Assembly: GCF_030915385.1 (NCBI RefSeq)
Contig: NZ_CP133268.1
Coordinates: 3,756,001 to 3,820,000 of the forward strand
Origin: Neobacillus sp. PS3-12
GTDB taxonomy: Bacteria > Bacillota > Bacilli > Bacillales > Cytobacillaceae
Direction of reading: 5' to 3'
DNA length: 64,000 bases
Position 1 is the stretch's first letter, and each line of letters starts with the position of its first letter. Both the position numbers and the translations under genes were made by a program. Of the stretch, positions 18,369 to 26,384 are shown piece after piece. Under the pieces are notes generated by a model. The model saw only the letters and a list, made by a program, of their open reading frames with translations, searched no databases and was not told where the DNA came from.

Positions 18369-19198
18369 TGATAGATCCAGGTTTACAGAAGCAAAGCCGG
18401 AAAGGAAAAATGGTTGTCATTTGCAGCGCAAAAGGCGGAGTCGGTAAAACAACTTTAGCCGTTAATCTTGCAATTGCTTTGCATAAAAAAAAGCTGCAAA
18501 TCGCTTTAATGGACGGTGACTTCCAATTCGGAGATGTAAATGTAGCCATGGATATTGAATCTTCTTTTTCCATCAGTGACGTTGCTGAGAGGTTTGAGAC
18601 ACTAGATTCATTTAGTTTAAATAATTACTTGTTTAAACATACAAGTGGTGTACGTATTTTACAAGCCCCTGAAAGGCCGGAATTGGCTGATTTAATAACA
18701 CCAGAAATTATCAATGAGGTTACAGATTTTATTTTAGAAGACTATCACTATCTTATTGTCGATACCGGGGTTGGTTTGAATGACCAAACACTCGCGTTGA
18801 TTGAAAAAGCAGATGTGATCCTTCTCATGACAACATTAGAGCTTATTGCTATCAAAAACACAAAACGAATGCTGCAAATTCTTCAAACCCTGGAAATGGA
18901 TGAAAAGGTTAGCATTGTCTTAAATCGTTCTACAATGGAAAGTATCATTCAAATCGATCAAGTACCGCAAATTTTACAAATGGACCATATCTATTCTATT
19001 CCCAATAATTTTCAAGTAGCGTCAAAATCATTAAATCTTGGGATTCCTTTTGTTATCAACCAGCCAAGCTGTGATCTTGCTAAAGCAATCTTTAAAATTG
19101 CTCAGCATCTGGATTCCAATGAGCCTATGGCATTACAAAAAAGGCAGACCTTACTGGAAAAGATGCTTTCAGGAAATAGAAAGAAAAGGAGAGAATAA
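18368..19198 (+). CDS. MinD/ParA-like ATPase, CpaE/TadZ
   Basis: A 276-residue protein with the deviant Walker A 'VICSAKGGVGKTTLAVNLA' (near residue 20), 'MDGDFQFGDVNVAMD' and 'DYHYLIVDTGVGLND' as Walker B. TadZ proteins localise the pilus machine in the cell. An N-terminal receiver-like domain found in many CpaE proteins is absent. It overlaps the end of cpaB. Confidence 0.9.
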   Translation: MIDPGLQKQSRKGKMVVICSAKGGVGKTTLAVNLAIALHKKKLQIALMDGDFQFGDVNVAMDIESSFSISDVAERFETLDSFSLNNYLFKHTSGVRILQAPERPELADLITPEIINEVTDFILEDYHYLIVDTGVGLNDQTLALIEKADVILLMTTLELIAIKNTKRMLQILQTLEMDEKVSIVLNRSTMESIIQIDQVPQILQMDHIYSIPNNFQVASKSLNLGIPFVINQPSCDLAKAIFKIAQHLDSNEPMALQKRQTLLEKMLSGNRKKRRE

Positions 19199-19200
19199 CC

Positions 19201-20769
19201 ATGGGACTGTTAGAAAAAATGAAAGAAAAGACTAATGGTTCCCCCGCAGCCTATGGGAAAAGCAACGGTGCACTGCACCAAATAATCACAGAAAAAGAGT
19301 CTGTACCATTAGAGGTGGTTTCTGATAAGGCAGTAGTTTCCTTATCAAAACAAATAGATAAGAATGACCTTGAGCCTGAACAAGAAAACCAAAAGAAAAA
19401 TGAAAAACGTATGGAAGAACAAATAGCAGCCCCACAACCAAATAAAAAGACAACAGAAAAAACATTGAAGACAAAAATGAAAAGTATTCTGACTACCAGC
19501 AGTTCTCCTCCAATAAATGAAAATAACCAAAAGTTAAAAGAAGAATTACAGAAAAAGATTTTAGAAGGGTTTACCTATGAGAACCAGGAAGAAATCACTT
19601 CTAAACTTGAAGAAATGGCTATCGAAATCATTCAGGATGATGATGCGTTAAAAGGAAGTGTTGACCGCCGAGTAGTCATAAACGAGTTGGTTAACGACAT
19701 TACCGGCTTTGGCCCAATCAACCCCCTTTTAGCTGATTCAGACGTTAGTGAGATCATGGTCAATGGTCCTGACCAAGTATATGCAGAAAGAAAAGGAAAG
19801 CTGGAATTAACGGATATCAGATTTAGAGATTATGAGCATGTCATGAATATTATTGAAAAAATTGTTGCTCCGTTGGGCCGACGGATTGACGAGAGCAGCC
19901 CGATGGTGGATGCCCGCTTGCCAGATGGCTCTCGGGTTAATGCAATAATTCCCCCTTTAGCTTTAAATGGACCGACAGTCACCATTCGGAAATTTGCTAA
20001 AGATCCATTTAAAATTTCCGATTTAATACGCTTTGGAACTTTAACAGAAGAAATGGCTGCATTTATCGATGCATGTGTAAAAGCAAGATTAAATATCTTT
20101 GTCAGTGGTGGTACTGGCTCCGGTAAAACGACAACCTTGAATGTATTTTCTTCCTTTATACCAAATGATGAACGGATTATTACAATAGAGGATGCTGCAG
20201 AGCTGCAGCTTGGGCAGGAGCATGTCGTATCACTTGAAACAAGGCCTCCGAATATGGAAGGAAAAGGTGCCATTACGATTCGCGATTTAGTTCGGAACTC
20301 ATTACGGATGAGACCAGAGCGCATCGTCATCGGAGAAGTTCGTGGAGCAGAAGCACTCGATATGCTGCAGGCAATGAACACGGGCCATGACGGTTCATTG
20401 GCTACCGGTCACTCCAATAGTCCACGTGATATGATCTCTCGGTTAGAGACAATGGTATTGATGGCAGGAGTAGATCTTCCACTCAGAGCGATCCGTGAAC
20501 AAATTGCCGGAGCACTGGACCTGATTGTACAGCAATCCCGATTAAAGGACGGCTCACGTAAAATAGTAAATATCACCGAGGTACAAGGGATGGAGGGCGA
20601 TATCATTGTTCTCCAAGACATTTTTGCTTTTGAGCAGCGGGGGCTGGATTCCAATGGAAAAATTATTGGGAAGCTTGTACCAACAGGAGTGCGTCCCGCT
20701 TTTTATGAACGGCTGGAAAGTAGCGGAATTCATATTCCTCCAACCGTTTTCTTTGAAAAGGAGGGTTAA
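19201..20769 (+). CDS. Tad secretion ATPase TadA/CpaF
   Basis: A 522-residue hexameric secretion ATPase (VirB11/GspE superfamily) that powers pilus assembly. About 115 N-terminal residues are charged and probably disordered. The catalytic part follows with 'FVSGGTGSGKTTTLNVFSS' (Walker A), 'IITIEDAAELQL' (Asp box), 'RMRPERIVIGEVRGAEA' (Walker B) and 'NTGHDGSLATGHSNS' (His box). All motifs are intact. The N-terminal extension has many Glu, Lys and Gln and no recognisable domain. Confidence 0.95.
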   Translation: MGLLEKMKEKTNGSPAAYGKSNGALHQIITEKESVPLEVVSDKAVVSLSKQIDKNDLEPEQENQKKNEKRMEEQIAAPQPNKKTTEKTLKTKMKSILTTSSSPPINENNQKLKEELQKKILEGFTYENQEEITSKLEEMAIEIIQDDDALKGSVDRRVVINELVNDITGFGPINPLLADSDVSEIMVNGPDQVYAERKGKLELTDIRFRDYEHVMNIIEKIVAPLGRRIDESSPMVDARLPDGSRVNAIIPPLALNGPTVTIRKFAKDPFKISDLIRFGTLTEEMAAFIDACVKARLNIFVSGGTGSGKTTTLNVFSSFIPNDERIITIEDAAELQLGQEHVVSLETRPPNMEGKGAITIRDLVRNSLRMRPERIVIGEVRGAEALDMLQAMNTGHDGSLATGHSNSPRDMISRLETMVLMAGVDLPLRAIREQIAGALDLIVQQSRLKDGSRKIVNITEVQGMEGDIIVLQDIFAFEQRGLDSNGKIIGKLVPTGVRPAFYERLESSGIHIPPTVFFEKEG

Positions 20770-20774
20770 GCTTC

Positions 20775-21773
20775 TTGTTTACAATCAGTATGTATGTTTA
20801 TTTATTATTTCTTTTATTTGTTTTCTTCTTTTTTTTCTTTTTGCTTCAGCTATTTGTGCCGAAAAAACAGTTAATAGAAAGACGTCTGAAATTTTACTTG
20901 CTGCAAGATCATCCTGCAGCAGCACAAGAGGGTACGCAGGAAAAAAGGCAAAAGCAAGAAACCATTAGTATTAAGAACAACATTAAGATATACAACGAAA
21001 AACTAAAAAAAGTAATGAATAAAAGAAAATCCAGTGTAAAGGTGGAGCAGTTACTCAAAAGTGCCGGATTTGCCTGGACCTTCGGAGAATATGAGGCTTT
21101 TCGTTGGATTTTTGCCTTTATTTTGGGAGGTATTCTGTATTCCCTGACAGGGCAACTCTTGATTGTGTTCATTGGATTTATAGCAGGTTTTTTGTATCCC
21201 AAGCTATTGTTACATTCAAAAAGAAAAAAACGAATCAACAAATTTAATGATCAGCTTCAGGATATGATTACAACAATTATCAGTTCGATGCGAGCGGGAT
21301 ATAGCTTTAATCAAGCATTAATAGCAGTGGCAGAGGAATCCTCTTTCCCACTGAAGGAAGAAATTGAAACAGTGCTAAAGGAAATGAAATATGGAGTTAG
21401 TACAGAAGATGCCCTTCATCGTTTATACGAAAGAGTGCCCAGCAAGGACTTGGATATCATGATCCAGGCGATCTTAATCCAGAGACAGGTTGGCGGAAAT
21501 TTGGCAACTGTTTTAAGCATTATCGTCGATACGATTCGTGAAAGGCAAAAAATTCACGCCCAAATTAAGGCACTCACCGCTCAAGGGAGGATGTCAGGCA
21601 TTGTGATTGGAGCCCTTCCAATTGCCTTAGGGGCATTATTGTATATCATTCAGCCTTCCTATATCGGCATCTTTTTTAAAGATCCTATCGGTATCATACT
21701 AATTTCTGCCGCTCTTTTATCAGGTATTCTAGGATTTTTATTGATTCAAAAGTTAACTAAAATCGAGGTGTAA
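20775..21773 (+). CDS. Tad inner-membrane platform protein TadB
   Basis: A 332-residue T2SS F-family protein with an N-terminal helix, a basic cytoplasmic stretch, and the F-domain: 'FNDQLQDMITTIISSMRAGYSFNQALIAVAEES', 'LDIMIQAILIQRQVGGNLATVLSIIVDTIRER'. It pairs with TadC to form the membrane platform. It starts at TTG with AGGAGGG upstream; no closer ATG lies in frame ahead of the first helix. Confidence 0.9.
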   Translation: MFTISMYVYLLFLLFVFFFFFFLLQLFVPKKQLIERRLKFYLLQDHPAAAQEGTQEKRQKQETISIKNNIKIYNEKLKKVMNKRKSSVKVEQLLKSAGFAWTFGEYEAFRWIFAFILGGILYSLTGQLLIVFIGFIAGFLYPKLLLHSKRKKRINKFNDQLQDMITTIISSMRAGYSFNQALIAVAEESSFPLKEEIETVLKEMKYGVSTEDALHRLYERVPSKDLDIMIQAILIQRQVGGNLATVLSIIVDTIRERQKIHAQIKALTAQGRMSGIVIGALPIALGALLYIIQPSYIGIFFKDPIGIILISAALLSGILGFLLIQKLTKIEV

Positions 21774-21775
21774 TT

Positions 21776-22707
21776 ATGCTATATGCTGCCTTTTTTTTCG
21801 CCATTTTCCTCCTTATCTTTGGACTGCTGTTCATTCCACTGAACAAAAAAAACCAAGTAAAACATCGAATTGAACAGTTAATGAGTGAGAATAAATCAAA
21901 TCTTAAAATTTTGCCAAGTGAACATGAAGATAAAAATAATAAAGAATCCTTTCGAAATCGAATCTTACTACCTCTTTGGATGGAAGCAAAAAAAAGCTTT
22001 TCCAAACGATTGCCTAATAAACAAGTAGAAAAGCTGGATAAGCAATTAATACAAGCAGGCAATCCGTTTCATATGAAGGCAGCTGATTATCGAATGGTAC
22101 AATTGGCCGTTATGATTGGAATGACTGTCTTATCCTTTTTTTATGGATTGTTACTGGGTGTCCAAGGCGCTTCATTATTCATTTTTCTATTTGTTGGATT
22201 AGTGATAGGCATGGTCTTGCCGCGCCATTACTTGAAAATGAAAATGGCCAAGCGAAAAAAACTTGCAGCAAAGGAATTACCTGATTTCGTAGATTTATTA
22301 TTAGTATGTCTGGAAGCAGGTTTAGGCTTTGATTCTGCAATAACTAAAGTAATTGGAAAACAAGAGGGTGTTCTTGCCGGGAATTCCAGCGCTGCCTTGA
22401 GGAATTACGTCTCGGCTTAAGCCGCAAAGAGGCATTAATAGGCGTACGGGATCGTTTGGAAGTAGAAGAAATTTCGGTATTTATCAATAGTGTGCTACGT
22501 GCAGAGAAGCTTGGTGTCGGAATGGTACAGGTCCTGCGAATCTTAAGTAGTGATGTCAGGGAGCACAGGCGCCAAAAAGCTGAGGAAACAGCTATGAAAG
22601 CTCCTATAAAAATCCTGTTTCCATTAATATTCTTTATCTTTCCGAGTCTTTTTATTGTAATCCTTGGTCCAGTTGCTATTCAGCTTTTTCACCAATTCCA
22701 TAAATAG
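21776..22707 (+). pseudogene. Tad platform protein TadC, frameshifted as read
   Basis: The T2SS F-domain partner of TadB. The first frame (to 22420) gives N-terminal helices and 'LPDFVDLLLVCLEAGLGFDSAITKVIGKQ'. The conserved continuation 'EFQRCLEELRLGLSRKEALIG' and 'VFINSVLRAEKLGVGMVQVLR' is in another frame. One base is missing at about 22377-22381 (CCGGGAATTC, probably one more G). Corrected length is about 310 residues, normal for TadC. With all other tad genes intact, an assembly error is likely. Confidence 0.87.
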
Positions 22708-22736
22708 AGAAATTTTCCAAAGGAGGTTGGGGTCAT

Positions 22737-24032
22737 TTGTTTCGAGCTATTTATCTATTCTTAATCATCTTCCCTTTTTTAGTTATCCCGTATGATGAAT
22801 ATATAACGGTTATGAAGATGGGACTCCTCGCCTATCTTTCATTATCCATTTGGATCCTGATGTTTTTAAAATGGTACAGACAAAAAATGCTTCCTTTTGA
22901 GAAAAAACTTTACCCTCCGGAGCTTTTTCTTATTGCGTTTGCCGTTTGGGCAGCATTATCCGCTTGTTTATCGAACCATCCTTATATTGCCCTATTTGGA
23001 ATGATTAAAAGGCATGAGGGCCTTTTAGCATTGTATTCTTATTTTACAATCTTTTTTATAACTTTACGTTTTGCTCCAATCGAAAAATATAAATCTTTGC
23101 TAACAGGGCTCGTTAGTATGTCTATTATTGCGGGAATATATGGAGTTCTCCAGAAATTTCCTTTATACTTTCTTCTTCCTGATCCGGGGCGAGTGGAGTC
23201 ATTCTTTGAAAACGCAAATTTTTTTGGAAGTTATCTTGTAATCATGCTTTTAACGGCAACAGTATTGATGCTATTGGCAAAAAGCAGAAAAGAAATTACT
23301 CTATTCATCTTGATTGCAGATTTGCTTTTTTTAAATACATTGTATACAGGAACGCGAAGTGCCTTAATTGGTATCCTTGCCGGGGTGTTATTTTTTAGTG
23401 TGTTTATTTTAAAAAATTCCCCAAATAGGTTAAAGCGATATATATGGCTTCTTTTTACCTTTTTCATTATATTTGGGATTGTGAATGTGATGGAAGGCAA
23501 CGTCTATTTACTTAGAGTGTTTAGTATTGCCGATAGTGCAAAGCAGGCATTACATAACGATGGGGACGCCGGAAGCTATCGCTGGAAAATATGGCAGCTT
23601 GCATTGCCATTAGTAGGAAAATACCCTTTGTTTGGGTCGGGACCGGATACATTAGTCTATGTATTTAATCAGGGTGCTTTTCGCAACTTCATTCATGTAA
23701 AGGACGCTCTCGTTGATAAAGCACATAACGAGTATTTACAAATATCCATTACCATGGGAATACCCGCACTCCTGTTTTATTTAGGATTTTTAAGCACCGT
23801 TCTAAGGTCAATTTGGAAAGCCATATGGAAGAGCAGCGGCGAAAAACAATTATTATTGGCAGGCTTCTTCGCCATTTTGATTGGATATATCGTTCAGGCA
23901 TTTTTTAATATTAGTGTAGTGCCTGTAGCACCATTTTTCTGGTTCATGCTCGGGATGGCTTATAGGCTTTCGTATACAGAAACATTTACAATTGAAAGCC
24001 ACACCCATATGTCAACAATTCCACTCTCTTAG
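22737..24032 (+). CDS. O-antigen ligase/polymerase-like membrane protein (Wzy_C family)
   Basis: A 431-residue protein with about 11 membrane helices. A large loop contains 'NDGDAGSYRWKIWQLALPLVGKYPLFGSGPDTL' followed by 'KAHNEYLQI', which is the Wzy_C/O-antigen ligase signature including the conserved H-N-E/D-Y-L. Such enzymes move glycans from lipid carriers to an acceptor; some homologues glycosylate pilins. It begins 29 bases after tadC behind AAAGGAGG, so it looks like the last gene of the Tad operon. The acceptor is unknown. Confidence 0.8.
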   Translation: MFRAIYLFLIIFPFLVIPYDEYITVMKMGLLAYLSLSIWILMFLKWYRQKMLPFEKKLYPPELFLIAFAVWAALSACLSNHPYIALFGMIKRHEGLLALYSYFTIFFITLRFAPIEKYKSLLTGLVSMSIIAGIYGVLQKFPLYFLLPDPGRVESFFENANFFGSYLVIMLLTATVLMLLAKSRKEITLFILIADLLFLNTLYTGTRSALIGILAGVLFFSVFILKNSPNRLKRYIWLLFTFFIIFGIVNVMEGNVYLLRVFSIADSAKQALHNDGDAGSYRWKIWQLALPLVGKYPLFGSGPDTLVYVFNQGAFRNFIHVKDALVDKAHNEYLQISITMGIPALLFYLGFLSTVLRSIWKAIWKSSGEKQLLLAGFFAILIGYIVQAFFNISVVPVAPFFWFMLGMAYRLSYTETFTIESHTHMSTIPLS

Positions 24033-24301
24033 GAATTATTGGAAAAATGAAGCTAAATAAAGCATAAGTGCCATAAAGATTCTCCTCTTTGTCACTTTCC
24101 GTTTAATCTGGAGATGACCCGCATGATTGACAAAGTTAACTTCAGCATTGGATCGCTAGCCTTCCCAACTACATCAAGTCTGTCAATTTCGGAATGCAAA
24201 GTTTGAGTTAACACTATGCAAGACGTATTTTTAGTTTTTGGGGACTGTCTATGATATGATATTTCATAATATATGGACTTGCCAGAAGGAGGAAAATTTA
24301 T

Positions 24302-24670
24302 ATGAACGGCCATATTACTGACGCCCATATAACTACATGGTTTTTGACATTGGTTTTATTTTTGATTGCACTAAGCTTAAACAAAAGCGGAAAAGCGAAG
24401 GGTTTTAAGATCCTTCATATGATTATCAGAGTTTTTTACTTACTGATTATATTAACTGGCGGGATGCTGCTTTTTTCGATTTACCAAATTAGCTTTTTGT
24501 ATATTTTAAAAGTAATTGTTGGACTTTGGATTATTTCTTTATTTGAAATGATTCTGATAAAAGCGGGCAAAAAAAAGGAAACAAAGGGTATGTGGATTCA
24601 ATTTATCATTGCGTTTTTACTAGTGTTGTATTTAGGCTTTAAACTACCGCTAGGAATTCATATTTTCTAA
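24302..24670 (+). CDS. yisL: YisL family membrane protein (DUF1516)
   Basis: A 122-residue protein with four predicted membrane helices, starting 'MNGHITDAHITTWFLTLVLFLIALSL', as in YisL/UPF0344. Function unknown. In B. subtilis yisL also lies in the gerP-asnO interval. AGGAGG precedes the ATG. The 269 bp upstream (24033-24301) contain no gene I can support. Confidence 0.88.
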   Translation: MNGHITDAHITTWFLTLVLFLIALSLNKSGKAKGFKILHMIIRVFYLLIILTGGMLLFSIYQISFLYILKVIVGLWIISLFEMILIKAGKKKETKGMWIQFIIAFLLVLYLGFKLPLGIHIF

Positions 24671-24672
24671 TG

Positions 24673-24702
24673 AAAAAAGGCTGCAGATCTGCAGCCTTTT
24701 TG
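24673..24702. terminator. Bidirectional terminator between yisL and the GH13-like gene
   Basis: A near-perfect palindrome AAAAAGGCTGCAGA / TCTGCAGCCTTTTT with A- and T-runs, located between convergent genes. Confidence 0.85.
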
Positions 24703-24703
24703 T

Positions 24704-26242
24704 TTATCTTTTTTGCTTTCTTCTCTTAATTATGAAATATAGGAAAGTGAAAAACGCAATATAGACTGCTGTAATTGCAGCGGTGAGCGGGAGGTTGATT
24801 CCTGATTTGTTTGCCAGTACATAAATTTCTGCATTGTCACGGTCAAGAATGATTTTATACTGGTGTTGATTGCTTTTTGCGACATCTCCGTTTAATAACC
24901 CGCGCAATTCTTTTCCATCTTCAATTTGTTTGTTTGATAGAGTAACCTGTTGAGATTTACTGGTATTATTAATGGCAATGACAGAGGTCTCATTTTGATA
25001 GACACGTTTATAGACGATCATGCCATTTTTTTCATAAAGTTTTTCAAATGTACCTCTTTTTAATGACGGAAGCTGGTTTCTTAATTGGCCCAGCTTAGTG
25101 ATATAGTCAATTAAATCTTTATTTGCTCGGAAATTCATTTGTCGGTGGTTATCTGGAGCCTTGCCGCCGTTTAAAGCAATTTCTGAACCGTAATAGATAA
25201 CAGGAATTCCTGGAGTTGTGTATAAATAAGTTAAAGCCATCTCCCATCGAGATCCAGGATACTGTTTATTGGAAACGATATCCTTTGTAAATCTAGTTGT
25301 TTGCGTGTCATCCATATAGGTTCCCATTAAATAGGGATTAGGGGTGCTCTGCTTCGTTTTTTCCCAATCAGAGAATAAATGATTTAATGATAGGTCTGTT
25401 GAAGCAAACCCCTTTCTTAAGTCCATGTTTAACTTTGAATCTGTAAAGCCATCCAAACCAGTGGATTTGTATAGATTTACGACATTTGGATCATCAGATT
25501 GGACATCTCCAAGTAAATAAAAGTCTTTTTTTGCGCTTTTTACAGCTTTGGAAAAAGTTGCCCAGAAAGCTGGCGGAACGAAATTGGCACCTGTTAATCG
25601 ATACCCGTCAATATTTGTTTCTTTGATCCACCACTTTGCGGCATCTACTAAATAATTCGTGACTTCTGGATTTTCCTGATTTAAATCGGGCTGTCCATCA
25701 ATCCAACTATTTTCAAGAACCTGTTGGTTATCAGATGATACATTTCCTTCTTGCTTGGGGTGAAACCAATTTTGCTTTGTCGGGTCATTTACCCATGGGT
25801 GTGTAGGGGCTACACTATTTGCAACAAAATCAATCATGATCTTGATTTGACGCTTATGTGCTTCATTAACTAGTTTTTTAAATGTTTTGATCGAACCAAA
25901 ATGCTCATCTGTCTTGTAATAATTTTGAACTGAATACCCATCGTAACCTTTTGCGGCAGTATTTAAAATGGGTGTCAGATCAATGGCTGTAAAGCCCATA
26001 GCTTTTATATAATCCAGTTTATCGATAATCCCCTGAAAATCGCCTCCATTATAAGCGAGGGGATTTTTTGTATCCACATCAGGAGCATTATTCGAATCGC
26101 CATCATTAAAACGGTCCACCATTATGTAGTAAATCGACTCATCCTGCCACTTTCTGTCTGTTTTTTTTACAGCTGCAGAAGCAGGTACTGTTGAAAAGAC
26201 AAAAAGGATGATGGCAAATAATAAGAAAGCAGCTTTTTTCAA
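24704..26242 (-). CDS. Secreted, membrane-anchored GH13 alpha-amylase-like protein lacking catalytic residues
   Basis: A 512-residue protein: signal peptide (residues 1-23, cleavage near 'ASAAV'), GH13 TIM barrel, beta-sandwich domain C, then a C-terminal membrane helix (about 484-505) with a basic tail. The fold is clear ('IYYIMVDRFNDGD', 'YIKAMGFTAIDLTP', 'GIPVIYYGSEIA'). However, the GH13 active site is gone. The nucleophile Asp is Thr217 ('GYRLT'), the acid/base Glu is Asp246 ('LLGDV'), and the transition-state Asp is Gln314 ('MDDTQTTRF'); the region I His is Ser143 ('DFVANS'). The frame is intact, so I infer a surface carbohydrate-binding pseudoenzyme rather than an amylase. Confidence 0.85.
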   Translation of the reverse strand: MKKAAFLLFAIILFVFSTVPASAAVKKTDRKWQDESIYYIMVDRFNDGDSNNAPDVDTKNPLAYNGGDFQGIIDKLDYIKAMGFTAIDLTPILNTAAKGYDGYSVQNYYKTDEHFGSIKTFKKLVNEAHKRQIKIMIDFVANSVAPTHPWVNDPTKQNWFHPKQEGNVSSDNQQVLENSWIDGQPDLNQENPEVTNYLVDAAKWWIKETNIDGYRLTGANFVPPAFWATFSKAVKSAKKDFYLLGDVQSDDPNVVNLYKSTGLDGFTDSKLNMDLRKGFASTDLSLNHLFSDWEKTKQSTPNPYLMGTYMDDTQTTRFTKDIVSNKQYPGSRWEMALTYLYTTPGIPVIYYGSEIALNGGKAPDNHRQMNFRANKDLIDYITKLGQLRNQLPSLKRGTFEKLYEKNGMIVYKRVYQNETSVIAINNTSKSQQVTLSNKQIEDGKELRGLLNGDVAKSNQHQYKIILDRDNAEIYVLANKSGINLPLTAAITAVYIAFFTFLYFIIKRRKQKR

Positions 26243-26345
26243 ATGATTAATCCCTCCTCATCAAAGGAAAGAGAAGTCCTTCCTTATCTTCATTGTAATG
26301 TAATTGACGGAATTGTCCAATAATATAACATTCCTTGAATTGTAA

Positions 26346-26374
26346 AAAACTCTGCCCTTGAGTTGGCAGAGTTT
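26346..26374 (-). terminator. Terminator after asnO
   Basis: AAACTCTGCC / GGCAGAGTTT, a 10-bp stem; on the minus strand it is followed by TTTTTTAC. It begins 11 bases beyond the asnO stop. Confidence 0.85.
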
Positions 26375-26384
26375 GGGATCTATT

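Noticed and set aside
24092..24328. Minus-strand reading frame between the Wzy-like gene and yisL
   Set aside because: It overlaps the yisL start and promoter region, has no ribosome binding site, and shows no convincing domain. A faint Spo0E-like look did not hold up because the SQELD motif is absent.
24704..26242. Active alpha-amylase
   Set aside because: None of the three catalytic acids is present, and the region I His is also lost.
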